A stretch of 45,408 bases of DNA from contig PDIP01000005.1 in assembly GCA_002811645.1 (NCBI GenBank), forward strand, positions 10,127 to 55,534. Direction: 5' to 3'. Of this stretch, positions 20,267-30,299 are shown piece by piece. The stretch's first letter is position 1; each line of letters begins with the position of its first letter. The DNA comes from Corallochytrium limacisporum (Eukaryota > Opisthokonta). Made by a program: the position numbers and the translations under genes. The notes under the pieces are model-generated. The model saw nothing but the letters and a program-made list of their open reading frames with translations, was not told the DNA's origin and did not search any database.

Positions 20267-20983
20267 TCACTCCACAGGCAGCACGGCAATAACCTTTTCA
20301 ACACCGCCATTCGGGGCGGCGCGCCAACTCGTACAGATCTCAGTATACATTTCATGCCCTTGGTATATACCTTGATGACTCTCGCCGTACGGCGGTGGAC
20401 ACAACACGTGAAAAAGCGGATTGGTCAGCATTCTAACCGCGCTACGACACGCCACACACACACACACACACACCAACTGATAGACGTCACTGCGTAGTGG
20501 TATTGAATACATAAGCAAGAATGCACAGTTCGAACGCAAAGGGATTCCTTACCACAAATAAAAGACAATTGGCAAGTGTTTCCGGAGGGGTCCAAACAGC
20601 GAGGAGGAGTAAGAGTGTGCCCTTTAGCCAACGGTTGGCAATTTCTTCTTTGTCCGGGCAAGGTAGCAGTTCTCTGCCTTTGTGTATGGGTTAAGCTTTT
20701 GAGAATATACTGATGCAGAATATATAGTGAATACATAGGAACTACTCGTACCTGATCCGCAATCTTCCTGAAATCCAGGATAACAGGCGGCAAAAAAGCC
20801 AACTGCCCCTGCGCCCCCGCAAATCTACTACTCAGTGTGCCCATTTTTCGCGCCCAGATTCGCACATCATAGAAAATGTGTTACAGTTGGAACTCCAGGC
20901 AACCCCTCCAACCGTCCAACTACCTACCAGTGCGACAGGCTTCTTTCGCTCTCTATGGCGTTATCACTGAGGTCCCGAGCCAT
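20267..20983 (-). CDS. candidate spliced gene for a small membrane protein
   Basis: Proposed exons on the minus strand are 20983-20928 (ATG, starting MARDLSDNAIES), 20830-20752, 20673-20553 and 20476-20267 (stop). Boundaries are CTG before GTAGGT; CAG before GTACGA with CTTAAC and GGCAG at the other end; and GTG before GTAAGG with TATCAG. Implied introns are 97, 78 and 76 nt. Exon 3 encodes a hydrophobic helix (WLKGTLLLLLAVW), and exon 4 begins with a GT microsatellite read as VCVCVCV, then a polar tail ending VIAVLPVE. Exons 3 and 4 join in frame. Exon 2 to exon 3 does not join in frame as drawn, so either a boundary is wrong, a base is miscalled, or the model is chance. No family recognised. 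Confidence 0.25.
20453..20473. repeat. CA/GT microsatellite
   Basis: About ten CA units. If the candidate gene on the minus strand is real, they encode alternating Val and Cys within a membrane segment. Confidence 0.9.
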
Positions 20984-21093
20984 TGGTTTTCAATAGATTT
21001 GAGAGTTCATGAATCCGTGGACCCCCTGAACTGTTGAGAAACTTCCTTCACCAGAAAACCGGATCTTCCGGATTCGCTCTTCCCCAGTGTGTA

Positions 21094-21620
21094 ATGCCAA
21101 TTTTGCGGCGTGAACCAAGCAGGGTCACTCCAATTACCGGCGGGGCCCGGACAGTGGTGGTCAACTTCCGTATGTTTTCTATAGATATTCTCTTCTAACC
21201 CCTCCCCGGGGCGGCTAGCACAATGTCCCAGTTTGGGCCCTCCATATCATTGCGGTCAACAGCACACGGATCCTCCTTTCCTCCCAGTGTGTGTTGTATG
21301 AAGGGAAACATGATCTCGCCTCCGCCCTTCGCTCGATGTGTGAGCAGTCAAGGAACGGTCTGCGGGATGCTAAGACGGTCATGAAAATTTTGGGCGAGTC
21401 CTCCATGCTCCCCATTGTGGTTATGTTTCCGTTTAGCCACTCTTGTGCTCTGTTGCCGCCGCAGAATCAGCTGATTTGCTTTTTTGCCTTGGTGGGCCTT
21501 TCAGTCCAGTCTTCTCCCCCCCCCAACCCTACGATCTCTTCGAAGCAACGGAAAAGTCCATTCATTGCTTATAAAGCAGAGGGTTTAGATGGTACTTTGT
21601 CTGTACCACCGGTACATTGA
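21094..21620 (+). CDS. candidate two-exon gene, unknown product
   Basis: Exon 1 (21094-21169) starts MPILRREPSRV and ends before GTATGT. A 62-nt intron contains TTCTAAC, a good branch site, and ends CCCAG at 21231. Exon 2 (21232-21620) stays open for 128 codons and includes a helix-rich stretch (HDLASALRSMCEQSRNGLRD). The spliced product would be 154 residues. It would lie head-to-head with the candidate membrane-protein gene, with 110 bp between the two ATGs. A GC-rich third codon position in the middle of exon 2 fits coding use. No family recognised; chance is not excluded. Confidence 0.25.
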
Positions 21621-24007
21621 GAAGGCGCATTCGCGAGGCGGATTGCTTGGGTGACGCTCCGGGCCAACTTTTCCTATCTCTGAGGGACACGGGCTCTTAA
21701 GATTCTATTCCTGGTTTTCCGCTGCACTGACACTTCCCCAGCCAACGCCCACCCCCAGCCCCCTATGTTCCATTCGGTGTGATTTTCTGGGTACGGAGAT
21801 TTTCTATGGGTGGATCGACGGGAGATGATGCATGCTAAAGGGGTGTGGCTGGGGGAGGCCTGGATCATGAGTGCGTTCGGTGAGTCAGTCAATTGTTTGT
21901 TCTGTCAGGAATCTGTCTGTCTTTTTGTCCCCGTTCTAAAAACAAGGGGATTTACCAACCATAGAGTTGTCTTCGTCCAGGATCTACGAGTATTTGGTCC
22001 TTGTTGGTCGGAGGATAGGTCAAGGACTATCTGTCTAATTTTAGGAACTACTATAGTACGGATGGAACACTGTGGGGAGCGTAAAACACACTTACATGTA
22101 ATGGGTCTTCAACTTTGGGTCTTGAGTGAAGCACAGCATGTTAGGTGCCCCATCTGTACTAATTTATCATGGTGTTCATGCTAACCTTGCAATCGGCAAG
22201 GAGGGCTCACTGGAACGAGAACGGGACTTAGGTCATGCAGGGGGGTGCGAGGATTTGATTGGGTTTTCAAGCCGAGGGCGAGTTACGCTACGGTAGTAGT
22301 ATCCAAACAGTCTGCTTCGTAGCATTGCTTCACCTGCAAGCTTCTTATGGGAAGAGATCCGTCGATCTCTCCCAACACCGTCGCCTATCGCCTGACTGCT
22401 CATGTATCGGTGTCAGTGGTCATCAGACTGGCTTACAAGTTGCTCATCATCAGAAGCAACATGTTGACAATCATCAGCAGTGCTGTGCTGCGAGTGCGTG
22501 GGTTGGGCATGCTCGTTGTGGGTCTGATAGTGAACGAGGCACAGGGGCCCGCCCAGCTGCCTAGTCCGTGAATTGATCCACGAAGGTCAGAGTAGCCGTT
22601 GGGGACGATTTTCGATAGACGGGTTCAGCAAAAGACCCACTAGACTATAGCCAAATATGTATCTTTTTCTGCAGATGACAATCGCTTGAAACACAATGAC
22701 AAGAACAAGGTCTCGATTGTTTGAGGACGGACACTGCCCCATTGCAGGGTGCGGTGAGGCCATCGGTGGTGGCCAATACATTGGATCGCTGTGGTCGCCC
22801 ACGAAGTTGGGGTAGAGGATGCCGTCGATCGCGCCGTTCAACATGCAAAAAACTTATGTTGAACGCGGTGGAGGCGACCTCGCTTCTGTTAGATTCGTCC
22901 CGTCTGCTGTGGTCATTGTGCATCTGTGAACCAGATTTCCGCGAAAGGTATCCGGTGGTGACTCTCCGCGGAAGCAGGTTTGGACCTTAATTACATAATA
23001 AATATATGGCAATAAATTGGTTCCGGCAGCAGAATCTAAATCGGTGTGCTCTACCCTGTCGAGGCCATGATGATGGATCATCAACGATGTGGAGGGAGGG
23101 GGCCGTTTGTGGAACGACGAAGGCACTCCCTACCCTCATTCCATTTCCATTGTCACTCGGAAATGTCGGTTACGGGAAACACGGATCATATCATACGACT
23201 GGCTCACTATATAAAAAGCGAAGCTGACAATTGCAAGGACGTGTGGTGTGCGTGTAAAACGGCGGTGACACGAGTCCCTGTGGTGCGCTTACTTGTTCCA
23301 TGCCTGGATGCTGGGTGCGCGACGGGCGCTGTGTGCGGACGGACAGGTAGGGGGTAAACTTCCTCCCCGTGTTTGTTGGGGTTGGTGGCTGACCAATCAG
23401 AGCTCACTGCTCAGCACCCCTCCGGGAGGCAATGGGGGCCGAATAAAAATTGATCAATAACTTGAATATATTCTATTGAATCATTTTTAATTTATATTGG
23501 TGAATCGGGTCCAATACATTCAGTATACCTGTTGCGAGTTTTGGTACATTTAGTATGGGCCTCTTCCGAATCTCTGATCCTCATCCTTCCGGACCAATGG
23601 GCGACGTTTCGCGAGTACACACCGGCCTCCGTATCTGACGGTGAAGCGGCAAAGGTAGTAGTGAATGTACTGTGCTACCGTGTTTTGTGTGGCTTTTTTG
23701 CGCTGGGGCGCGCGGAGGTCTCTGTCTCGAAAACTCAGTGGTGGAGAGGGGATCCGCGTAAAGTTCTACTGCCGCATTTGACGCAGGCCAAGAATTTCAT
23801 ATTTGACTAATGATGGCGACGTCCTGACCCTTTCTTCTTGGGTGTCCATACCAGGTGCTTGGATATACCATGCTATTCAAGACAATGCACTCGCTCTCCC
23901 TGACCACGGTAGCATACCACGAAGTGATGGAAAGTTCTAGATAAGGTATGTGTCTCCATGTTGACCATGATCGTATGTTAGTAGGGGAATAGCTTATCAA
24001 CGGCACT
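21621..24007. other. 2.4 kb spacer upstream of FAF1
   Basis: No confident gene. One ATG-started minus-strand frame (22587-22844) has coding-like codon use in its first half and is listed separately. A strong donor (GTGAGT) follows a short ATG-started frame near 21885. The 92-codon frame at 23532-23810 begins at TTG and is not credible. AT-rich sequence at about 23440-23530 precedes the FAF1 promoter side. Confidence 0.45.
22587..22844 (-). CDS. candidate small protein or exon, unknown
   Basis: An 85-codon frame starting MLNGAIDGILYPNFVGDH. The first 20 or so codons mostly end in C or G, like the confident genes here, while the second half does not. A pyrimidine-rich stretch ending CTGCAG inside the frame could be a splice acceptor, so only part may be coding. 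No family recognised. Confidence 0.2.
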   Translation of the reverse strand: MLNGAIDGILYPNFVGDHSDPMYWPPPMASPHPAMGQCPSSNNRDLVLVIVFQAIVICRKRYIFGYSLVGLLLNPSIENRPQRLL

Positions 24008-24534
24008 ATGGACCTTTCACAGGAAGAAAAGGATGACAAGGTACAACAGCTCCTTGCCATCGTCAGCGACTATGACATAGACATAGTCAGAACGATGCTG
24101 GAAAGCTGTAATTGGGACGTGGAGAGGGCATTAGATGGGCTACTCTCGTCAAATCTGGGAGGCAGCAGTTCCGCACCTCCGCCGCCTGTGACCACCTCAA
24201 CTACGATGGCTCCCAGCGATTTCACGCCAATGTCTGTGGATAGTGCGGCTGCGGAGCCACCAGCTAGGAACAGGGCAGTCGTGGTGCAGGGACTACGCGA
24301 TGAACCGATGATTTTGGAAGTCGCCAATGACATGAAGGTACGCGACTTAAAGATCATGATAGCTACCATGTTGGATAAACCGACAACTAAACCAGAGGAC
24401 ATTGATCTTTTTGGATGGGAAGCTTCGCGCCAGCCCACTGATGTAGATACCATCCGCAGCATTTTAGGCAACGGTGAGGATCCCATCAACCTCATTGGAG
24501 CGGAAGCTGGCACCAGTGGCAACCCTATCAACAT

Positions 24535-24565
<31 letters not shown>

Positions 24566-26104
24566 CACGAAAACGATCAGGCTGTGGATGGTGGATCGGA
24601 TGAAGCCTTGCTTCAAAATGTTGCACATCATGTGGAGATTATCAATGAATATGCTGCACAACCCAATGCTCGTGGCCAGGAAGGGCTTGAGCTCATTGAA
24701 CTTGATTTACCTGGCAGCAGTCGGCTCCGGGACGTCTACGAGAACGTGGAACAACTGACAGGGATACCCATTAATGCACAGACGTACAGAGGATGGCAAG
24801 GCCAGGAACCTTCCATCCGCACAGAACTGTATAAATTGCCAGGTCTGCCGGTGCAGAACAATCGGCGGTGCCTGCGTCTACATTTATTTGCGAAGGAGTA
24901 CTGGGCGAGCAGTCAGATTGAACAGAACGGTAGCAGTGGCTACAATCTGCGGCCATCGAATCGATCTCGTGACAACTATCAAGAGCTCGACATGGACTAC
25001 GTGAGTGATGATGAGGAGATTGAGTTGGATGAGGATGACGACTACATCGTGGATGACATTGACAGCGGAGTGGGCCGGTCCAGTTCGGCCCGAGATCGGG
25101 ACATTGAGTCACAGATGCTGATCCCTCCGCAAGTGTGTGCAGAAGACATTGTGAGCGTCATGTTCGGGGAGCGTTTTACAGAATTATACCAGAACGGTGA
25201 GATAAGTAATCTGCACTTCAATACCGGTCTGTTGAGGGACAATTTGCGTTCCGCACGGGCCAACGGCAAGATTGTACTGGTATACCTGCATAATGGTATT
25301 GAGAGCCGCATGGAGACTAACGTCTTCTGTGAGCATGTGCTGACCGCACCGGAAATCATTGAGGAGATTAATCTGAGCTTCGAACTGTGGGGTTGGGATA
25401 TGGAGGATCCAATGCGAGTGCAGGAAATCCAGCGCATTTTCACGGAACAGGTGGGCAACGGAAATATCCCCACTGCCGTACGTTCTCCAGCATTGATTGC
25501 ATTGGTGAAACTACATGGTAAAGCGATGGCCGACGTGGTGGGCCAGGTGCAAGATGCCTTGACACGCACTGAGCTGCATACGGAGCTGGAGAACATCCGC
25601 TCAAGGGCCCTCCCGATAATTGCGGCAGATCAGGAAGAGGAGAACCGCCGCAAGGCGGAAGCCCAGCAGCGTCGTCAGCTCCAGGAGCAGCAGGACAGTG
25701 AATTCCATGCCTCTTTGCAGGCGGACAAGGAGAAGGAAGCACTGAAAGAGAAAGAGGCAGAAGAACAACGTAAGAAGGACGAGGCCGAGGCGGCTGCCGC
25801 ACGGTCCCGCGAAGAACACATCGCGAAACTTGCTGAGGCACTACCACCGGAACCAGAGGGCAATGACGCCGTAGTTTTGAACTTCCAGATGCCTGACCGC
25901 AAGCGTCTTCAGCGCAAGTTCTCAAAGACGGACCCTCTGAGCGCTCTGAAGGCATATCTTGCGTCCCAGGGCATGCATCCGGAAGAGTTTGTCATGCTCA
26001 CAAACTTCCCGAAGCGCACCCTTACCGAGTTGGACCAAGACCAGTCCCTCGAGGCGGTGGGTCTCAACCGCGACATGGTGCTGGTGCGCCCGATTGGTGA
26101 CTAA
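24008..26104 (+). CDS. FAF1: FAS-associated factor 1 homologue, UBA-UBL-UBL-UAS-UBX protein
   Basis: A 698-residue protein with the full FAF1 domain order. A UBA domain (about 6-47) is followed by a first ubiquitin-like domain (about 88-155), an acidic run of ten Asp (177-186), a second ubiquitin-like domain (about 205-295), an acidic linker (about 328-352) and a thioredoxin-like UAS domain (about 373-530). A charged coiled coil (about 540-605) and a C-terminal UBX domain (about 620-698, with NFPKR at about 665-669) complete it. Family knowledge: UBX docks on the N-domain of p97/VCP and UBA binds ubiquitin, so FAF1 delivers ubiquitinated clients to p97 for degradation and in DNA replication. 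Human FAF1 has 650 residues. The start gives a complete UBA domain. The gene converges on MED27, with 101 bp between stop codons. Confidence 0.93.
24536..24565 (+). repeat. GAY trinucleotide repeat coding for ten Asp
   Basis: A run of GAC/GAT codons inside the FAF1 gene encodes D177-D186 between the two ubiquitin-like domains. It is in frame and length-variable in principle. Confidence 0.85.
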
Positions 26105-26194
26105 CTACCATGGGCTTCCTTGACCGAAACTTCTAGTGTAATTCATGTTCCCAACAGTTGTTAAAGAACCAGAACTCGTGTCATCGACGTCTTG

Positions 26195-26200
26195 TTTATT
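26195..26200 (-). terminator. polyadenylation signal of MED27
   Basis: AATAAA on the minus strand lies only about six bases after the MED27 stop codon, inside the 101 bp between two convergent stop codons. The 3' ends of the FAF1 and MED27 transcripts must nearly touch or overlap. Confidence 0.5.
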
Positions 26201-26205
26201 CTTGA

Positions 26206-27426
26206 TCAAATACATTCGGTATGAAAAGCATACCATCCGTCAGCATGACCGCCCTCTCCAGTATTCTTCGGTTCCCGCACCAACGGTGGCTTCTTTTCAT
26301 CGTCATACTCCGCAAAGAACCGCCCGCATTGATCGCATTTGCGCCTGAAGAGGTCGTTGTAGCTCCACACCCAGACGAGGAGTGAATTGAAAATGAAACT
26401 GAGGGCGGTGCCTGGCCTAGTACCGTCTGTCATTAACTCGGCTTCCATTTCGAGCTCCTGCAGACGCACAAGGGCCATCCGCGTCAAGTGCTTGAAGACC
26501 GTGTGCCGCGATCCGGTTCCCATGTTCAGACCGCTGCTACTCGAACTCTCGTCAATGGAATGGATCTGCAGGCCGCGGATCTGGACTTCTTTCTTGTCTT
26601 CAATGTGGTGGAGGAAGATCTGCAACTGGAAGACAGGAGAGAGGTGCACGATTAACGTACCGCAGTGGCCCAGGTCGGTAACGATAAGTTCTGGATCGCC
26701 CCTTACCAGATCCGGCCTTGGTAGGTCAATCATGCGCAGACGGTTGTCGAGACGGAAGCGGCTGTTTGCGTCGATCTGGCGCAGTCGTACAGCGTCGCAC
26801 TGGGGTTGCACGCTCTGTGTCTCGGTCTGCATGACTACAACGTAAGATGCAGGGTTACAGCAGGGCAAGAAGTAGTAGAGCAGAGCGTGGTGAGTAAAAT
26901 ACTCCTGCGGTAGGTTCTCCAAGGGTTCCGGGAGACGGTAGAAGCGGCTTTGGTCCTTGGGTTCCGTCGCAATTGTCTGCCCTACGGACCCGAGCGATGA
27001 TTTACTAACGCTAAGAGCAGTACTATGCCGTGCACGCTTAGTGATCGAAGCGTAGATGCTGGCCAGCGTGTCTGCCTTCCGTTTCAAGCCCTTAACGGCT
27101 TGGCTATTCTGTACAATCTGCGGTCCCAGGATTCGATCCGCGGTAAGCCCGAACGGTGGCTTCTCATTGACTTTTGCCCGGTGTTCGTCCACATTCTTTG
27201 CAGCATCCTTTAATTTCTTCACGGTCTGCTTGATCCGTGCGACATTAGTCTTCACGCCTGATATAAACTCCCCGGCAGGTAGTGGGGTAGCAACATGGTT
27301 TAGAAGTCTGAATACATCGCTTCGAAGGCTGTGCAGGATCTGACTCGCATTGTTCAGGGACGCATTTGCGACATCCAAACTATGTGAACGTTCCGACACG
27401 GCGGTGGTCTTTGTTGATGGGCTCAT
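26206..27426 (-). CDS. MED27: Mediator complex subunit 27
   Basis: A 406-residue protein whose C-terminus has the MED27 zinc-binding signature. CDQC lies at 364-367 after a hydrophobic, Trp-containing helix (VWVWSYNDLF), and the protein ends with H402 and C405 in AFHTEC. Human MED27 ends in the same arrangement (CxxC, about 30 residues, then FHDTC). The N-terminal part is helical with heptads (about 15-85), as expected for a tail-module Mediator subunit. Family knowledge: MED27 belongs to the upper tail of Mediator and links activators to RNA polymerase II. Human MED27 has 311 residues; the extra length here is in the middle, around 120-180. The start is the first ATG of the frame. Confidence 0.88.
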   Translation of the reverse strand: MSPSTKTTAVSERSHSLDVANASLNNASQILHSLRSDVFRLLNHVATPLPAGEFISGVKTNVARIKQTVKKLKDAAKNVDEHRAKVNEKPPFGLTADRILGPQIVQNSQAVKGLKRKADTLASIYASITKRARHSTALSVSKSSLGSVGQTIATEPKDQSRFYRLPEPLENLPQEYFTHHALLYYFLPCCNPASYVVVMQTETQSVQPQCDAVRLRQIDANSRFRLDNRLRMIDLPRPDLVRGDPELIVTDLGHCGTLIVHLSPVFQLQIFLHHIEDKKEVQIRGLQIHSIDESSSSSGLNMGTGSRHTVFKHLTRMALVRLQELEMEAELMTDGTRPGTALSFIFNSLLVWVWSYNDLFRRKCDQCGRFFAEYDDEKKPPLVREPKNTGEGGHADGWYAFHTECI

Positions 27427-27506
27427 TTCTAGAACTTTAAATTAACAAGGACTGCTGACTGTTGGCTTTCGTGGAACCATCCTCATTGACATGTTGCTGT
27501 ACTCCT

Positions 27507-27695
27507 TCACTTTCTTTTCATGTAACTTTCCTGAATATTTCTCTTGGATGACTTAGCATAGTTTTGTAATGGAATGCCCACCATGAAATAGTCACACTCT
27601 CTTACCTGATTGAGAACGAGCATAACCAAAACTACGAAAAACATCAACAAATTCAGCCACGGGCTTTTTGTTGGACTGAGTAGGTTCCGCGCCTC
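27507..27695 (-). CDS. candidate 3' exons of a small tail-anchored protein gene
   Basis: A 90-nt segment (27695-27606) is flanked by a pyrimidine-rich acceptor ending CCCCAG and by CAG before GTAAGA, close to ideal splice sites. It encodes 30 residues with a strong hydrophobic helix (LLMFFVVLVMLVL). A 75-nt intron (27605-27531, ending ATTCAG) leads to a last exon of seven codons and a stop (ESYMKRK). The product would end in a C-terminal membrane anchor, recalling RAMP4/SERP1-type proteins in layout only. Third codon positions in this frame are GC-richer than in the alternative open frame. The upstream exons were not found. Confidence 0.35.
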   Translation of the reverse strand, partial: EARNLLSPTKSPWLNLLMFFVVLVMLVLNQVRECDYFMVGIPLQNYAKSSKRNIQESYMKRK

Positions 27696-27857
27696 CTGGG
27701 GAGAAAAGACACACAGGCTCTGCTTTCCAAATACACTAACAAAAAGTATACACAATTACGGCTGGGCCGACTGGCCGTCGTAATTCAATTAATGATAGTA
27801 AGAATTATTAGGGTTTCGGTTATTGTCACGAAGGGGCAGAGAGTGTATTGAGGGAGG

Positions 27858-27880
27858 CCCCCCCCCCGGGGGGGGGGGGG
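27858..27880. repeat. C10G13 tract
   Basis: Ten C are followed by thirteen G, then AAAA. It lies about 430 bp upstream of the MED27 start. Confidence 0.9.
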
Positions 27881-27940
27881 AAAACCTCGTCCGAACGGGT
27901 GTTACTCGGCGCCTTGCGCCCGTTTGGTGACGATTTGGAG

Positions 27941-27960
27941 CCCCCCCCCGGGGGGAGGGG
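27941..27960. repeat. C9G6AG4 tract
   Basis: Nine C, six G, an A and more G. It is a second member of the class, 60 bp from the previous one. Confidence 0.9.
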
Positions 27961-28257
27961 GTGGAGGGGGAGAACGTGGTGGCTCAGGAACGTCCTAACT
28001 CCTCATGCTAGTCACACCTATCCCCCATCGAAGGCATTAGACATTTGGACGGGGTGTAATGCCACTCCTGAAACATTTGGACTGGCTGCAGCATGTCCAA
28101 ACAGCCTTCTCTGCAGACGATTCATTGTTGAACCCGCAAGGGTCGAAAGGCCGTAATGTATCGCCATTACCAGGCTACGGCGACCAAACGGTCTACTGGA
28201 GAGAGTTCAAAGTCCTGCCTACTTGCCATTTTGTTTGGGTATTTTGACAAAAGGACC

Positions 28258-28550
28258 ATGGAGGTATTTGATACCAGATTCCTGAACGTGCCACTCTCCG
28301 AAGTGACGCACCAGTCTGCCCAGGTCGTTCGCGACCTAAGGGAACACTTTGCGACGAACTGGACAAAGTGCTGGACCATCTATGCAGTTTCATGCACTCG
28401 AAGGTGGCCAACACCGTTCTCCTGGTACACAGATTATTCTTGTGGCCGCGATTTGAGGCCGAACTGTGCGCAATCCGGGGGGGGGGGGCACCCGAACCCA
28501 CAGCTCTTCCTGTCGAGGCAGCAGGGCTCCTCTATATTAACGGTGTGTAG
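28258..28550 (+). pseudogene. open region split by a one-base frame change, unknown product
   Basis: An ATG opens a frame reading MEVFDTRFLNVPLSEVTHQS and continuing to about residue 30. From about 28340 the more protein-like reading is the next frame (TLCDELDKVLDHLCSFMHSK), which runs to a stop at 28550 through a G12 homopolymer. The two could be one gene with a single-base indel, either real or a sequencing error. No family recognised, so this may also be chance. Confidence 0.2.
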
Positions 28551-28690
28551 ACGTGTTAGAAAAGTATCCTACCGCTGCAAAGTGTTTCAGAAATTTGCAG
28601 CGGGTCCCATCCCCGCCCTCCCCCCTTCCCTTCCCTTCCCCAGGCGAGCCCCCCCCTTCCCCACTGCAGGTCTCTGTGTTCCCTTTTCAG

Positions 28691-28773
28691 CAGCCGGACT
28701 TTTTGCCAAGTCGGCCAACCGGGTCAAAGCGGGTCTGTTCCACCGGGGCCGTGTTGCCACCCGTCACTTTTTG
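28691..28773 (+). CDS. candidate internal exon with a basic, Ala-rich segment
   Basis: Eighty-three nucleotides lie between a pyrimidine-rich acceptor (TTCCCTTTTCAG) and a GTAAGG donor. In the frame starting after two bases it reads AGLFAKSANRVKAGLFHRGR and continues VATRHFL. It has no acidic residue and many Arg, Lys and Ala, like a mitochondrial presequence or a ribosomal protein segment. I could not find the neighbouring exons. Confidence 0.3.
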
Positions 28774-30299
28774 GTAAGGACTCCTCTTCCCCCCCCCCCT
28801 CTTCCCGGGCGGCGGTGTTTCTTTTGCTCTACCCAAACCCCGTCGGATTCCAACGTTCTGGGCCCCCGCGTACCACAATACCGACCAATCGCAGAATTTA
28901 TTGTTTGCTCGGTTGATATTTTTGGTAACATTTTCTTTCTTGTTTTCTTTATAACTGTTTTTTAATATTTTGCTGCTCTCTGTCCCCACCCAAAAAAAAT
29001 TCCTTTCCCTTGGCTGGCAGAGTAAGAGCGCAGGCCCACACTTTCCCTCGCCCCGGGTTCTTCGAGCAAGCAAAAGCTCAGACCCCACCCCCAACCCAAC
29101 CCAGCCCAAACGCACAAAATTAATTTCACATATTTTATGGTTCGTGTGCCTGCTGCTCGCTGGTATATAGCCTGGGCCCCATCTACGGACCAAGTCGGCA
29201 GCAAGGTTTTCGATATTTTTGTCCCCTGCCCGGGTTGGGCGACGGTGGGGATGAGCCCGTGGTGGGGGGAGTGGGTCCCGTCCCCCCCCCCACCCCCCGG
29301 GGGGCCCCGGTCCCTATCGGTTAACAGCGGGGCCCCTAAGCACAAAGAGAGCGAGAGAGAGAGAGAGATAGATTGAACTCGTGCTCCCCAGGAACCGCAG
29401 GGGGCGCCACGGGTGGTGCACATAGACAACCACCGTCACCCGCCAGCGGGCTGATTATTTCAATTGCCCTGGCTGGTCAGCCCCCGCCCTCCGGGATTCT
29501 CGCTCTTGATCGCTCTGCTTGGCCCTGGGTTCCCTTCGGGCCAATCCCGACCGCCGTTTTTTCTGAGTTTTCTTCGGCTTATTTGCATTTCTCTATACTT
29601 TTTTCAGCCTTTTGCCCGAAGTTTTGTCCGTTCCAAGGAGCTCAGCTCAGGTCGGCTCCTTTTTAACTATTTTTTTTTGACAGCAGGAGAGCAAGCCACA
29701 CAAAGAAAAGAAAGAATGAAATAAAAAAGGGAAGAAATTAACGGTGCAGGAGAAAACAGAGAAAAAAATTGTTAAGCTACCCAACCAAGCCATACGAGCG
29801 GAGAGTGCCCGCCTTTGGTGGAGTGCTAAGTTGCCAACTTTATTAGGCCGTGGTGCATTCTTACGCAATGTTGGAATGAAATTTAAAAATTGCCCGTTTC
29901 TCGCTCCTTTGACGCCAAGACAGCTGACCCAGGCTTGGTGTGTGATGTCCCGGAGGGACGGTGGGGACTAGGAAGGGTTTTGGGGAGCGGGACGTTGGGA
30001 ACTGAGGCAGCGATATTTGCAGGTTTTTTGTCACTGTCCGTTCGTCGTTCTGTATTTTGCTGGTTAAAGTTTCTGGATTGCTTCCTGACTACTGTCTGGG
30101 TATTTAGGTTGTGCCTTTTGGAAGAAGATCGATGGTGATGTTGGTGGTTACGGACAATTTCCGGTTGATCGAGAAACGCACAACGTGAGAGCCTACCCGG
30201 GCTGCAAGGTTCAGAGACACGGAAACGACTATGTAACCTAGAATTGTTCGGATTCAGACCCGTAGACCGGTCCATTGAATTTCAATACGAACTAGAAGA
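28774..30299. other. 1.5 kb spacer upstream of the CCDC6-like gene
   Basis: Simple C-, T- and G-rich sequence with a C10AC6G6 tract at 29282-29304 and a GA tract at about 29347-29368. No gene is supported. The 130-codon minus frame at 29883-30275 is Ser/Arg-rich, matches nothing and overlaps the likely 5' UTR of the downstream gene. Confidence 0.5.
29282..29304. repeat. C10AC6G6 tract
   Basis: Ten C, one A, six C and six G, followed by CCCCGG. It is a member of the C-then-G class, about 1 kb upstream of the CCDC6-like start. Confidence 0.85.

Larger units (their letters stand above)
27427..28690. other. MED27 promoter side with candidate exons and C/G tracts
   Basis: The stretch contains a splice-flanked minus-strand exon pair (27507-27695), C-then-G tracts at 27858-27880 and 27941-27960, a G12 run (28477-28488) and a frameshifted plus-strand open region (28258-28550), listed separately. 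Confidence 0.5.

Noticed and set aside
23946-24022. A 77-nt GT-AG interval (AAG before GTATGT, ending TTTCACAG) overlapping the FAF1 start codon
   Set aside because: Removing it would delete the ATG that gives a complete UBA domain, and the upstream segment has no in-frame start. It shows how easily plausible short introns arise by chance here, which lowers my confidence in the other intron models.
29883-30275. A 130-codon minus-strand frame head-to-head with the CCDC6-like gene
   Set aside because: It ends its 5' side 25 bp from the start codon of a real gene, has Ser/Arg/His-rich disordered composition and no homology I recognise; probably the 5' UTR of the CCDC6-like gene.
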